Below are positions 17,733-27,120 of a DNA stretch of 64,000 nt, one piece after another. The stretch covers positions 1 through 64,000 of the forward strand of contig JAFTFY010000012.1 of the NCBI GenBank assembly GCA_017458185.1. The letters are read 5' to 3'. This DNA comes from Neisseriaceae bacterium. GTDB lineage: Bacteria; Pseudomonadota; Gammaproteobacteria; Burkholderiales; Neisseriaceae. Numbering within the stretch: the first letter of the stretch is position 1; each line of letters starts with the position of its first letter. The notes under the pieces were generated by a model, which saw nothing but the letters and a program-made list of their open reading frames with translations, was not told where the DNA came from and made no database searches. The position numbers and the translations under genes are program-made.

Positions 17733-19151
17733 CTATTTCATCAACGCCCTAACATCCACAAACCGCCCTGTAACCGCTGCGGCGGCTGCCATGGCGGGGC
17801 TGACTAAATGGGTTCTGCCGCCTGCACCTTGTCGTCCCTCAAAGTTGCGGTTGGAAGTGGAGGCACAGTGTTCGCCTGCTTCCAAGCGGTCGGCGTTCAT
17901 GGCTAAACACATGGAGCAACCTGGTTCTCGCCATTCAAAACCTGCGTCTTTGAAGATTTTATCCAAGCCTTCCGCTTCGGCTTGTTTTTTCACCAAACCC
18001 GAACCTGGTACAATCAAAACACGATTGACATTTGCGGCTTTTTTGCGTCCCTTTGCAACCGCCGCTGCTATGCGTAAGTCTTCTATGCGGCTATTTGTGC
18101 AAGAGCCGATAAACACCACATCAACGGCAATTTCATTCATCGGCGTGCCAGCGGTCAAGCCCATATATTTTAAGGCTCGCTGCATACCCTCTTGTTTAAC
18201 AGGGTCTTTTTCGTTTTCAGGATTAGGCACATTGCCTGAAATGCCGACAACCATTTCGGGCGAAGTACCCCACGATACTTGCGGTTCAATCTCTTCGGCA
18301 TTGAATTGATACACTTTATCGAATACCGCACCATCGTCTGAATGCAAGGTTTTCCAGTATTCAACCGCCTTATCCCACAATTCGCCTTTGGGGGCGAGTG
18401 GTTTATCTTTAAAGTAATCAATGGTTTTATCATCAACCGCAACCAAGCCCATTCTGGCTCCTGCTTCAATCGCCATATTGCACAAAGTCATTCTGCCTTC
18501 AACCGATAAATCGCGAATGGCTGAACCGCCAAACTCAATGCAATAGCCCGTGCCGCCTGCGGTGCCGATTTGTCCGATGATATACAACGCCAAATCTTTG
18601 GCAGAAACCCATTCTTTCAGGCAGCCTGAAACTTCGATTAGCATTGTTTTGGATTTTTTGGCGGTAATGCACTGCGTTGCCATAGTGTGTTCCACTTCGG
18701 AAGTGCCGATACCGTGAGCCAAAGCCCCCACTGCTCCGTGCGTAGAAGTGTGCGAGTCGCCGCAAACAACCGTCATACCTGGCAGCGTTGCCCCTTGTTC
18801 AGGACCCATCACATGCACAATGCCTTGCCCCAAATCCTTGAACGGAAAATAGGCTCTTGCCCCAAATTCTTTGATATTTGCGTCCAAAGTATCCACTTGC
18901 AATTTAGAAATCGGATCTTGAATGCCTTTATCCCAGTCGTTTGTGGGCGTATTGTGATCGGCTGTGGATACAATGCTGTCTTTCCGCCAAAGTTGCCGCC
19001 CCGCCATTTTCAAGCCTTCAAAAGCCTGCGGACTAGTTACTTCATGCACTAAATGACGGTCGATATACAACAGCACCGTGCCGTCTTCTTCCTGACGCAC
19101 AATATGTGCGTTCCAAAGTTTTTCGTATAGGGTTTGTGGTTTGTTAGCCAT
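17733..19151 (-). CDS. leuC: 3-isopropylmalate dehydratase large subunit
   Basis: 472 residues from the ATG at 19151 ([13 protein letters not shown]). Isomerises 2- to 3-isopropylmalate in leucine synthesis, with LeuD as the small subunit. Aconitase-type [4Fe-4S] ligands are in FIGSCTNSR and [31 protein letters not shown] is the conserved substrate region. An upstream in-frame extension contains a translated uptake palindrome (FRLPEN) and is not protein. Another palindrome is inside the gene and reads SGCLK near residue 175. leuD, leuB and leuA are not in the window. Confidence 0.93.
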   Translation of the reverse strand: MANKPQTLYEKLWNAHIVRQEEDGTVLLYIDRHLVHEVTSPQAFEGLKMAGRQLWRKDSIVSTADHNTPTNDWDKGIQDPISKLQVDTLDANIKEFGARAYFPFKDLGQGIVHVMGPEQGATLPGMTVVCGDSHTSTHGAVGALAHGIGTSEVEHTMATQCITAKKSKTMLIEVSGCLKEWVSAKDLALYIIGQIGTAGGTGYCIEFGGSAIRDLSVEGRMTLCNMAIEAGARMGLVAVDDKTIDYFKDKPLAPKGELWDKAVEYWKTLHSDDGAVFDKVYQFNAEEIEPQVSWGTSPEMVVGISGNVPNPENEKDPVKQEGMQRALKYMGLTAGTPMNEIAVDVVFIGSCTNSRIEDLRIAAAVAKGRKKAANVNRVLIVPGSGLVKKQAEAEGLDKIFKDAGFEWREPGCSMCLAMNADRLEAGEHCASTSNRNFEGRQGAGGRTHLVSPAMAAAAAVTGRFVDVRALMK

Positions 19152-19407
19152 AATAGATTGATTTTCTATGTTGAGAAATAAAGTTGAAATGATACCATTT
19201 TCAGGCAGCCTGAAAAATGGTATTGAAACTAAATACAAAAAAAGATACTGTCATTGCGAGCATTGACGAAAGGCAATGCGTACGCAATCTCCCCCACTAC
19301 GAAGAATGCACCGAACGACAACCGCCGTAGTTTAAACACTTTTCAGGCTGCCTGAAAATCCATTAAAACGCGTGGGTAATAAGTTGCCCACGCTACGCTT
19401 GCTCATA
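19152..19407. repeat. intergenic repeats between leuC and a membrane protein gene
   Basis: Holds an uptake palindrome at about 19199, a degenerate REP-like unit (19252-19292, stem CATTG/CAATG, GAAA in the loop), another palindrome near 19340, and a GCGTGGG..CCCACGC inverted repeat (19368-19395) that also occurs at 44412 and 44640. Confidence 0.6.
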
Positions 19408-20073
19408 TTAAAAACCCAAAAAAGTTAATGAATGAAAAGCCGTTACTAAAATAATCAGTAACAACCAACTGGAATAATGAATAATTGAACCGATAACAAT
19501 ATGTTTTTCTTTACCAATCCATTCATTCACTACGGCAAAATCTCGACCGTGATGATTAATATCTTTTTCCCACTGACTTATACTTTTATAACCATATCTT
19601 TTATAAAGTTCGGCTATATCATTTTTTTTTGTAGTTAATGTTAATAAAAAACTATTTGTGTATCTCATAGACCGATTACTTTCTCCTAAAATAAAAATAC
19701 CAATTACCCAAGTAATAAAAATAATTGCTAAAACGATAATAGAAAATAGTCCAAAATGTTTTATTATTTCTTGAATAGTTAAATGTGTTTTAAAAAACAA
19801 TAAAATATTGACCACTGCACAACTCATTAAAAATAAACCATATTTTTGAAAAAAATGACCAAATTTAATATTTAATTTTGTTAAGTTATGCCATAACTGA
19901 ACCACATCATCATCAGGAATTAAATTTACTCTATCATCAGGCTGTTGTTCAAATAATAAACGCCGTCTGCCGTCATACATACGATATAATCCAGAACATA
20001 ACAAAAAAATGAAAAAATAAAGCATATGGTATTCTGCTAAATGAATTTTATTCGCTAATTCAACTAACCACAT
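19408..20073 (-). CDS. uncharacterised membrane protein, about four TM segments
   Basis: 221 residues. Hydrophobic stretches at about 17-33, 75-97, 107-130 and 196-218. Between the third and fourth is a cytoplasm-type loop rich in Lys/Tyr (ELYKRYGYKSISQWEKDINHHG). I do not recognise the family. AT-rich with a clean AAAAGGA ribosome site. Surrounded by repeats on both sides, so it forms its own transcription unit. Confidence 0.6.
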   Translation of the reverse strand: MWLVELANKIHLAEYHMLYFFIFLLCSGLYRMYDGRRRLLFEQQPDDRVNLIPDDDVVQLWHNLTKLNIKFGHFFQKYGLFLMSCAVVNILLFFKTHLTIQEIIKHFGLFSIIVLAIIFITWVIGIFILGESNRSMRYTNSFLLTLTTKKNDIAELYKRYGYKSISQWEKDINHHGRDFAVVNEWIGKEKHIVIGSIIHYSSWLLLIILVTAFHSLTFLGF

Positions 20074-20383
20074 TTTTAAATCCTTTTCAAAATATCGTTC
20101 AGGCTGCCTGAAAATAAAAAACTGTCATTGCGAGATTTTTTCGTTAGAAAAAATCGTGGCAATCCCCTTGTCGATTAGGTAAATTATAAACTTTTCAGGC
20201 TGCCTGAAACAAAATTTAAGCGTGAGCCAAAACATTTGTGCGATACGCCGTTCTTCTTGCGTGCGGAGATTGCGTACGCCATTATTTTATAACGGCTCGC
20301 AATGATAGTTTCCCTGCACGGAAAGTGCTAATCCCTGCACGGGAAGTGCTTTCAGGCTGCCTGAAACCTTTTTCCAAGCCGAT
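20074..20383. repeat. intergenic block of uptake palindromes and REP-like hairpins
   Basis: No gene seen. Palindromes near 20097, 20192 and 20351. REP-like unit at 20124-20165 with stem ATTTTTTC/GAAAAAAT, and an inverted degenerate unit at 20265-20309 near the words GCGGAGATTGCG and CTCGCAATG. A short direct repeat, CCCTGCACGG, occurs twice (about 20311 and 20333). Confidence 0.6.
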
Positions 20384-21460
20384 TTACTCTCCAAACTGTG
20401 CCAACAATTCCGCTTGGTGTTCGGTTAAAAGAGCGTTGATGATTTCGTCCAAATCGCCGTCCATAATGCTGTCGATTTTATACAGCGTTAAGTTAATGCG
20501 GTGATCCGACACGCGTCCTTGGGGGAAGTTGTAAGTGCGTATGCGTTCGCTTCTATCGCCACTACCGATAAGACTTTTGCGTTCGGCAGATTCTTTCGCG
20601 TGGGCTTCTCGTTTTTGCTTGTCGTTTAGGCGAGCGGCGAGTACTTTCATCGCTTGGGCTTTGTTGGCGTGCTGGCTTCTGCCGTCTTGACATTCCACAA
20701 CCATGCCTGTGGGTAAATGCGTAATGCGTACGGCAGAATCGGTTTTGTTAATGTGTTGCCCGCCCGCTCCTGACGCACGGAAAGTATCAATGCGTAAATC
20801 GTTGGGATTAAGTTCAATTTCGGCGAGTTCATCGGCTTCGGGCATAATCGCCACTGTGCAAGCAGAAGTGTGAATGCGTCCTTGACTTTCGGTGGTGGGG
20901 ACGCGTTGCACACGGTGTCCGCCTGATTCAAATTTCAGCCTGCCATAAATATTGTCGCCCGCAATGCGTACAATCACTTCTTTATAGCCGCCCAAATCCG
21001 ATTCGTTTGCCGACACAATTTCGCTTTTCCAGCCACAGCGTTCGGCATATCGCAAATACATTCGCAACAAATCGCCCGCAAACAAAGCCGCTTCATCGCC
21101 GCCTGTGCCTGCTCTGACTTCCAAAAACACATTTTTATTATCGTCTGCGTCTTTGGGCAATAAAAGAATTTGCAATTCGCTTTCTAATTGATTTAATTGA
21201 TTTTTTGCGGTGTCAATTTCTTCTTCGGCAAACGCTTTCATTTCAGGGTCAGACAACAAATCTTCTGCGTCTTTTAAGTCTTGCTGTGCCTGATGGTATT
21301 GCGAAAAAACCGCCACAATCGGCGAAATCTCGGCGTGTTCGCGAGTTAAAGAGCGATATTTATCCATATCCGCTGCCGCCTGTTCATCGGCAAGCAACAA
21401 ATTGATTTCTTCTAATCGCTCTTGTAAATGAATGAGTTTATCTAATAAGGATTGTTTCAT
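20384..21460 (-). CDS. prfA: peptide chain release factor 1
   Basis: 358 residues. Reads UAA and UAG and releases the finished peptide. The catalytic GGQ is in [15 protein letters not shown] near residue 232; [18 protein letters not shown] and [15 protein letters not shown] are typical class I release-factor blocks. It follows hemA on the same strand, separated by about 117 bases with an uptake palindrome; hemA-prfA is a common bacterial pairing. Confidence 0.93.
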   Translation of the reverse strand: MKQSLLDKLIHLQERLEEINLLLADEQAAADMDKYRSLTREHAEISPIVAVFSQYHQAQQDLKDAEDLLSDPEMKAFAEEEIDTAKNQLNQLESELQILLLPKDADDNKNVFLEVRAGTGGDEAALFAGDLLRMYLRYAERCGWKSEIVSANESDLGGYKEVIVRIAGDNIYGRLKFESGGHRVQRVPTTESQGRIHTSACTVAIMPEADELAEIELNPNDLRIDTFRASGAGGQHINKTDSAVRITHLPTGMVVECQDGRSQHANKAQAMKVLAARLNDKQKREAHAKESAERKSLIGSGDRSERIRTYNFPQGRVSDHRINLTLYKIDSIMDGDLDEIINALLTEHQAELLAQFGE

Positions 21461-21577
21461 AATATTATCAATGGGTTAAGTTATTTCAGGCAGCCTGAAA
21501 ATTATTGTGATTAAAATCACAGCAAACTGCCGTGATTGTTCAATGCTTACTCGGATAAAAGTTTTCATTTGCCAAAA

Positions 21578-22834
21578 TTATTCTTCATCTTCATACAAAT
21601 GATAAATTTTACTGACTGCGTCCGTTAAATTATCTTCATCAAACGCATTCGGATTTAATGCTTTGGTTGGGGCGTGCAGTAATTTGTTGGTCAGTTGCAC
21701 CGACAGCCGCTCCAACACTTCTTCGGGCGGTGTGCCTTTGGCTAATTGCCGCATGGCGTTTGCCAAAACAAATTGCCGTGATTTTTCCGCGTCATCACGC
21801 AAACGGCGGATTAACGGCACGGTTTGCCGCGATTTTTGCCACTCAATAAATGCTGTAACGCTTTGTTCTATCAGAACTTCTGCATTTTTAGCGGCTTTTT
21901 GGCGTGCTTCTTTACCCATATTGACAATATCCGTCATATCATCAACCGTATAAAGAAAAGCGTCTGATAATTCAGCCACTTGCGGCTCAATATCGCGTGG
22001 CACTGCCATATCCAACAAAAACATCGGCGTATAACGGCGTTTTTTCAAAGCCGCTTCAACCACACCCTTGCCCACAATCGGCAAAGGGCTGGCAGTTGAA
22101 GCAATCACCACATCATATTGCGGCATAATTTCAGGCAGCCTGTCTAATGCAACCGCATTCGCACGACAGTCTAATTTTTCAGCCAACGCCACTGCATTGG
22201 CAACAGTGCGATTAGCAATCGTAGTTAATTTAGGGCGTTTTGCCGCAAAGTGCGTGGCGATGAGTTCAATCATTTCCCCTGCACCGATAAACAGTACATT
22301 TAAGTCGCTGATTTTAGGGAAAATTTGCTCGGCTAATTTCACACTGGCTGCTGCCATAGACACCGACTGACCGCCAACATCGGTTTTGGTGCGAATTTCT
22401 TTGGCAACCGACAGCGTGCGTTGAAACAGCATATTCAGCGAAGAATTGAGCGTGCCACAATCCTGTGCGGCACGAATAGCGTCTTTTAATTGCCCCAAAA
22501 TTTGCGGCTCGCCCAACACCATCGAATCCAAACCGCAAGACACCCGAAAAGCGTGTCGAACACATTGATTTTCTTGATAAATATAAAGATATTCACGAAA
22601 ATCAGCCACAGGCAAATGATGAAACTGTGCCAGCCAAGCAATAATGTGTTCAGGCGCACCTACGGCATAAATTTCCGTGCGATTACAAGTGGATAAAATC
22701 AAGGCTTCATCAATGCCGTCAGCGTGAAACAGCGACAGCAAAGCCGCAGGCAAATCCTGTTGCGACACCGCCAACCGCTCCCGAACCGCAACAGGAGCGG
22801 TTTGATGATTTAAGCCAACAATTGTTAAAGACAT
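21578..22834 (-). CDS. hemA: glutamyl-tRNA reductase
   Basis: 418 residues from the ATG at 22834 (MSLTIVGLNHQTAPVAVRE). Reduces glutamyl-tRNA to glutamate-1-semialdehyde, the first step of C5 haem synthesis. The catalytic Cys is in LSTCNRTEIYAV (about residue 50); the NADPH fold has LFIGAGEMIELIA; the C-terminal dimerisation helix ends in LTNKLLHAPTKAL. A half uptake word is read inside the gene (near 22131). Confidence 0.93.
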   Translation of the reverse strand: MSLTIVGLNHQTAPVAVRERLAVSQQDLPAALLSLFHADGIDEALILSTCNRTEIYAVGAPEHIIAWLAQFHHLPVADFREYLYIYQENQCVRHAFRVSCGLDSMVLGEPQILGQLKDAIRAAQDCGTLNSSLNMLFQRTLSVAKEIRTKTDVGGQSVSMAAASVKLAEQIFPKISDLNVLFIGAGEMIELIATHFAAKRPKLTTIANRTVANAVALAEKLDCRANAVALDRLPEIMPQYDVVIASTASPLPIVGKGVVEAALKKRRYTPMFLLDMAVPRDIEPQVAELSDAFLYTVDDMTDIVNMGKEARQKAAKNAEVLIEQSVTAFIEWQKSRQTVPLIRRLRDDAEKSRQFVLANAMRQLAKGTPPEEVLERLSVQLTNKLLHAPTKALNPNAFDEDNLTDAVSKIYHLYEDEE

Positions 22835-22954
22835 TTTCCAAACAATAAAATACTGCAAAATCTCTCTATTATACGCCGTATATCAATAGGATAAAAGATT
22901 TTCGTTTGTGCGTAAGATAAGCCTTTCAGGCAGCCTGAAAATATTTTAAACACA

Positions 22955-22983
22955 TTGACATCATTCACGAATACTTATAAAAT
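22955..22983 (+). promoter_or_regulatory. sigma-70 promoter of rplM-rpsI
   Basis: TTGACA (22955-22960), 17-nt spacer, TAAAAT (22978-22983), followed 35 bases later by the rplM start. Confidence 0.65.
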
Positions 22984-23018
22984 ACTCGGTTTATTTAATT
23001 TTATACAGGATTCATCAA

Positions 23019-23447
23019 ATGAAAACCTTTTCTGCAAAGCCGCAAGAGGTAAAGCGTGAGTGGTTTGTGGTTGATGCCCAAGACAAAGTTTTGGGACGAT
23101 TAGCCGCCGAAATCGCACGCCGCTTGCGTGGCAAACATAAGCCAGAATACACGCCCCATGTGGATACTGGCGATTATATCGTGGTGATTAATGCCGACAA
23201 AATCCGCGTTACGGGCAACAAAGCGTTGGATAAAAAATACTATCGCCATTCAGGCTATCCTGGCGGTTTGTATGTTCGCAATTTCACCGAATATCAAGAA
23301 AAACACCCAGGTCGTGTGTTGGAAATTGCCGTTAAAGGTATGTTACCCAAAGGTCCTTTGGGCTACGCTATGATTAAAAAACTCAAAGTTTTTGCAGGTA
23401 GCGAACACACCCACGCCGCTCAACAACCCAAAGTTTTGGATATTTAA
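23019..23447 (+). CDS. rplM: 50S ribosomal protein L13
   Basis: 142 residues, the full family length. [38 protein letters not shown] and [23 protein letters not shown] are the conserved blocks. Eleven bases upstream of rpsI in the standard two-gene operon. Confidence 0.97.
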   Translation: MKTFSAKPQEVKREWFVVDAQDKVLGRLAAEIARRLRGKHKPEYTPHVDTGDYIVVINADKIRVTGNKALDKKYYRHSGYPGGLYVRNFTEYQEKHPGRVLEIAVKGMLPKGPLGYAMIKKLKVFAGSEHTHAAQQPKVLDI

Positions 23448-23458
23448 GGAGACGCACG

Positions 23459-23851
23459 ATGAACGGTAAATATTATTACGGCACAGGTCGCCGCAAAAGT
23501 TCAGTAGCACGCGTTTTCTTGCAAAAAGGAAGCGGCAAAATTGAAATTAACGGTCGCCCAATGGATGAATTTGTTTCTCGCGAAACAGGCAAAATGATTA
23601 TTCGCCAACCTTTGGTTTTAACCGAAAACTTGGAAACATTCGACATTAAAGTGAATGTTATCGGCGGTGGCGAAGCAGGTCAATCAGGTGCCATTCGCCA
23701 CGGCATTACCCGTGCTTTAATTGACTATGACGCAGCATTAAAACCCGTTTTGTCGCAAGCAGGTTTGGTTACTCGCGACGCTCGCGAAGTGGAACGCAAA
23801 AAACCAGGCTTACGCAAAGCCCGCCGTGCAAAACAATTCTCCAAACGCTAA
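23459..23851 (+). CDS. rpsI: 30S ribosomal protein S9
   Basis: 130 residues. [17 protein letters not shown] at the start and the basic tail ending [11 protein letters not shown], whose last residues reach the P-site tRNA. Ribosome site AAGGAG just after the rplM stop. A hairpin terminator follows. Confidence 0.97.
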   Translation: MNGKYYYGTGRRKSSVARVFLQKGSGKIEINGRPMDEFVSRETGKMIIRQPLVLTENLETFDIKVNVIGGGEAGQSGAIRHGITRALIDYDAALKPVLSQAGLVTRDAREVERKKPGLRKARRAKQFSKR

Positions 23852-23867
23852 TTGTTTTATGGCAGAT

Positions 23868-23895
23868 AAAAAAACCGCATTTTTTGCGGTTTTTT
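23868..23895 (+). terminator. terminator of rplM-rpsI
   Basis: An A-rich arm with CCGCA pairs with TGCGG followed by six T, giving an 11-bp stem. Confidence 0.85.
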
Positions 23896-23934
23896 GTTTG
23901 CATAATATTTCAGGCAGCCTGAAACTCTTATCGT

Positions 23935-23972
23935 CATTGCGAGCCGTGCCGAAAGCACGGCGTGGCAATCTC
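23935..23972. repeat. REP-like hairpin unit, stem CCGTGC/GCACGG
   Basis: Isolated GTCATTGCGAG..GTGGCAATC unit with loop CGAAA. It shares flanks with other copies but has its own stem sequence. Between rpsI and rsmA, followed by another inverted repeat built on AAAATTATTTTTAAC and GTTAAAAATAATTTT (about 23974-24018). Confidence 0.65.
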
Positions 23973-24119
23973 CTAAAATTATTTTTAACGAGTGGAACGA
24001 AGTTAAAAATAATTTTAGGGTAGCGTTTGCAGATACAACGATAATGCAAAAATGATTTCAGGCAGCCTGAAATAATTTATGGCACAATCGCTATTTAATT
24101 TTGCTTTGATGACACAAAA

Positions 24120-24893
24120 ATGAACCACACCGCACGCAAACGCTTTGGGCAGAATTTTCTGCACGACACAGGCATTATTCACGCCATTATTCAAGCGATT
24201 AACCCGCAGCCTGATGATATTGTTGTGGAAATCGGTCCTGGTTTGGGGGCTTTAACCAAACCCTTATCAGGCTGCCTGAAACATTTGCATGTGATTGAAA
24301 TTGATAGAGATATTATTGAATATCTGCAAAATCAACCCTTTGCAGATAAACTGACCATTTATTCGGGCGATGTTTTAAAATTCGACTTTGCCCAAATTCG
24401 TGGCACAAAAAAAATTGTCGGCAATCTGCCGTATAATATTTCCACGCCCTTGCTGTTTCATTTGGCACACTATGCAAACGAAATTTCGGAAATGCACTTT
24501 ATGTTGCAAAAAGAAGTGGTTGAACGCATGTGTGCCACGCCAAACAACAAGCACTACGGGCGTTTGAGCGTGGCTTTGCAGTATTTTTTTGACATGGAAA
24601 AAATCATTGCCGTGCCGCCCACAGCGTTTGACCCTGCACCCAAAGTGGATTCGGCTGTGGTGCGTATGATAACGGATATAGGACGCATAGGCGTTGCCCA
24701 AGATTTCAACCATTTTTCGCAGTTACTGACCGCGTCATTTGCGATGAGAAGAAAAACAATTCATAATAATCTCAAAGGCTTGGCTAATGATGATGATTTA
24801 GCCGCCGTAGGCATTGCCCCCACTTACCGCCCCGAAAATATAACACCTGAACAATTTGTGGCTTTGTCGAATTATTTAGTGGAGAAAAATTAA
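24120..24893 (+). CDS. rsmA: 16S rRNA dimethyladenosine transferase (KsgA)
   Basis: 257 residues. Dimethylates two adjacent adenines in helix 45 of 16S rRNA. SAM site [15 protein letters not shown], catalytic NLPYNIS and the C-terminal [15 protein letters not shown] are all present. An uptake palindrome in the first third is read as [14 protein letters not shown], at a position where the family is usually variable. No clear ribosome site. Confidence 0.93.
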   Translation: MNHTARKRFGQNFLHDTGIIHAIIQAINPQPDDIVVEIGPGLGALTKPLSGCLKHLHVIEIDRDIIEYLQNQPFADKLTIYSGDVLKFDFAQIRGTKKIVGNLPYNISTPLLFHLAHYANEISEMHFMLQKEVVERMCATPNNKHYGRLSVALQYFFDMEKIIAVPPTAFDPAPKVDSAVVRMITDIGRIGVAQDFNHFSQLLTASFAMRRKTIHNNLKGLANDDDLAAVGIAPTYRPENITPEQFVALSNYLVEKN

Positions 24894-24916
24894 GTTTTAA
24901 TGATGTTTTTTTAATT

Positions 24917-25011
24917 TCTCACAAAGACACAGAGAACACGGAGAATGTAAAAAAATGTTAATAATATAATCATTTAATTTTATTCTCCGTGTTCTCCGTG
25001 TCTTTGTGAGA
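24917..25011. repeat. 30-bp inverted repeat downstream of rsmA
   Basis: TCTCACAAAGACAC..GGAGAAT (24917-24946) and its complement (24982-25011), 29 of 30 positions paired, around a 35-nt AT-rich loop. Lies between rsmA and the ferredoxin gene, both on the plus strand. Could be a terminator-like structure or a mobile remnant; each arm contains a repeated GAACACGGAGAA-like phrase. Confidence 0.7.
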
Positions 25012-25094
25012 GATAATAAAAAAATTTGTGAGAAACAAAATAATATTTTTCAGGCTGCCTGAAAGCGTTAATTATCATCATACAGTTATAAAAA

Positions 25095-25796
25095 ATGAAA
25101 CAAAATATTATTCAAAAAATCGAACAAATTCTACCGCAAACGCAATGTCGCCGTTGTGGTTTTGCCGATTGTGCGGCGTACGCCAAAGCGTTGGCGTATC
25201 GCACCACGCAGGCGAATTTATGTAGCGTTGGTGGTAATGAAACCGCACAAAAAATCGCTCAAATCGCCGATTTGCCTGTGTATTCAAAAATCGCTGATGA
25301 AACAAAATTTATCGTTCGCATAGACGAAGACGGTTGTATCGGTTGCACACGCTGTATAACGGCGTGTCCTGTGAATGCCATTAGCGGTGCGACCAAGTTA
25401 ATGCACACGGTGATTGAAAACGAATGCACAGGCTGTGGCTTGTGCCTGCCTGTTTGCCCTACGGATTGTATGCAAGCGATTGAAGTGAAAGATAATTTTT
25501 TACCACGCAACACCTTTTTATCGTCAAATAAAAATCCACAACAAGCCGCAGCAGAGCATGCACGCTTGCGTTATCAACAAAAACAGGCGGAAAGGCTGCC
25601 TGAAACGGTAGAGCAGAATAAAAAAACATTGAATATCAACCAGTTATTAAGTCAGGCACAACAAAAAACAGCACAGCAAAAACGCATTAGCGTGAAATCA
25701 AATGAACTCGCACAACAAGAATTGCAACAGCAAAAACAACGCTCGTATCAACGCCATTTACGCCGTAAAAAACAATATGGTTTGGACGATGAGTAA
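25095..25796 (+). CDS. soluble RnfB-like ferredoxin
   Basis: 233 residues. Residues 1-55 carry a 4Fe-4S domain of RnfB type (C18-R-R-C, then C and a later C), followed by two ferredoxin-type clusters: CIGCTRCITACP and CTGCGLCLPVCP (about 80-135). The membrane helix at the start of true RnfB is absent, and no rnfA/C/D/G/E genes adjoin, so it is a free-standing electron carrier. The C-terminal 90 residues are Gln/Lys-rich coiled coil with a highly basic end (RHLRRKKQYG). An uptake word is read as RLPET at the start of this tail. Confidence 0.8.
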   Translation: MKQNIIQKIEQILPQTQCRRCGFADCAAYAKALAYRTTQANLCSVGGNETAQKIAQIADLPVYSKIADETKFIVRIDEDGCIGCTRCITACPVNAISGATKLMHTVIENECTGCGLCLPVCPTDCMQAIEVKDNFLPRNTFLSSNKNPQQAAAEHARLRYQQKQAERLPETVEQNKKTLNINQLLSQAQQKTAQQKRISVKSNELAQQELQQQKQRSYQRHLRRKKQYGLDDE

Positions 25797-25989
25797 TAGC
25801 ATTCAGGCTGCCTGAAAACTTATTGTTTTATATCAATAAAAACACTCTTTAAGCCTTGCTATGACTGTATTTTAGCGGATACTCATTTGACGCAACGCAA
25901 CAAAAGGGCTATGATAGCGATTGCGGAAAATGATTTTTACCCAAAATCCTTTTCTTTTCTCATTAACCCATTGATTGGAGACAACAATT

Positions 25990-26730
25990 ATGCGTTTGCA
26001 AAATAAAGTTTCTGTAATTACGGGTGCCGCTGGCGGTATCGGTTTGGCAACTGTGCAAAAATTCGCCCAAGAAGGTGCAATCATCGCGGTCTGCGACTTG
26101 AATAAAGAAGCCGTAGATAAAATCGCCCAAGACATCAACACATTAGGCGGTAAAGCCAAAGGTTATGTGGTGAATGTGGTTGATAAAGAATCCATTCAAG
26201 CGATGTATGATGATGTGCTGAAAAACTTCGGTCGCGTTGATGTTTTGTGCAATATCGCGGGCATTACCCAAGACGCACAGTTAATCAAAATGACAGACGA
26301 ACAGTTTGATAGCGTGGTCGATATTAACTTAAAAGGCACTTACAATATGACTCGTGCGATTGTCAATCAAATGGTTGCACAAGGTTATGGCGTGGTGTTA
26401 AACACTTCTTCGGTCGTGGGTGTGTATGGTAACTTCGGTCAAACCAACTATGCCGCTACCAAATTCGGCGTCATCGGTTTTGCCAAAGTTTGGGCAAGAG
26501 AATTGGGCAAAAAAGGCATTCGTGCGAATGCGATTTGTCCAGGTTTCGTAGCCACTCCGATGGTACAAAAAATGCCTGAAAACATTCGCGATTCAATGGC
26601 GGCACGCATTCCGATGAAACGCATGGCAGAACCACGCGAAATCGCTGACTTGTTCGCATTCTTGGCATCAGACGAAGCGTCTTATATCAACGGTGCAGCC
26701 ATCGAAATTACAGGCGGTTTAACGCTGTAA
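25990..26730 (+). CDS. SDR family 3-oxoacyl-ACP reductase-like enzyme
   Basis: 246 residues from the ATG at 25990 (MRLQNKVSVITGAAGGIGLA). Classical short-chain dehydrogenase: the TGxxxGIG nucleotide site, the catalytic Asn, the Ser in NTSSVVG, and YAATK with Tyr and Lys. It resembles FabG (beta-ketoacyl-ACP reductase), but no fab genes adjoin, so it may be a second FabG-like enzyme with another substrate. Ribosome site GGAG upstream. An unusually strong terminator built on an uptake palindrome follows. Confidence 0.85.
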   Translation: MRLQNKVSVITGAAGGIGLATVQKFAQEGAIIAVCDLNKEAVDKIAQDINTLGGKAKGYVVNVVDKESIQAMYDDVLKNFGRVDVLCNIAGITQDAQLIKMTDEQFDSVVDINLKGTYNMTRAIVNQMVAQGYGVVLNTSSVVGVYGNFGQTNYAATKFGVIGFAKVWARELGKKGIRANAICPGFVATPMVQKMPENIRDSMAARIPMKRMAEPREIADLFAFLASDEASYINGAAIEITGGLTL

Positions 26731-26747
26731 TTGTCTGTTTTATTTAC

Positions 26748-26783
26748 AAAAAAACCCTTTCAGGCAGCCTGAAAGGGTTTTTT
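26748..26783 (+). terminator. terminator with an uptake palindrome at its core
   Basis: A-run, CCCTTTCAGGC, one central A, GCCTGAAAGGG, T-run: a perfect stem of about 17 bp in which the palindrome is extended by complementary flanks. Confidence 0.85.
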
Positions 26784-27110
26784 GTTTGATAGAAAGAATG
26801 TGTTTCAGGCTGCCTGAAATCATCACGAATAAGTCCGTTACAACGCTTATCAGCGTTGATGAATTGCTATGCAATTCATTGGATTGCCACGACAGGACTT
26901 CGTCCTGTCTCGCAATGACACTGTTTTTTCAGGCAGCCTGAAAGGGTTTTTTGTTTGATAGAAAGAATGTGTTTCAGGCTGCCTGAAATCATAACCAATA
27001 AGTCCGTTACAACGCTTATCAGCGTTGATGAATGGCTATGCAATTCATTGGATTGCCACGACAGGACTTCGTCCTGTATCGCAATGACACTGTTTTTTCA
27101 GGCAGCCTGA
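26761..27110. repeat. tandem duplication (period 169 bp) of a hairpin-rich repeat
   Basis: Two units (26761-26929 and 26930-27098, then a closing palindrome) differ at only a few bases. Each contains two uptake palindromes, a stem AACGCTTATCAGCGTT, a stem GAATTGC/GCAATTC and an inverted REP-like unit with stem ACAGGAC/GTCCTGT. This is one arm of the MITE family at 37493, 58988 and 61498. No gene seen. Confidence 0.8.
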
Positions 27111-27120
27111 AAACTTTTAC

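Noticed and set aside
19152..19238. N-terminal extension of LeuC
   Set aside because: Contains a translated uptake palindrome (FRLPEN) and precedes the family-conserved start at 19151.
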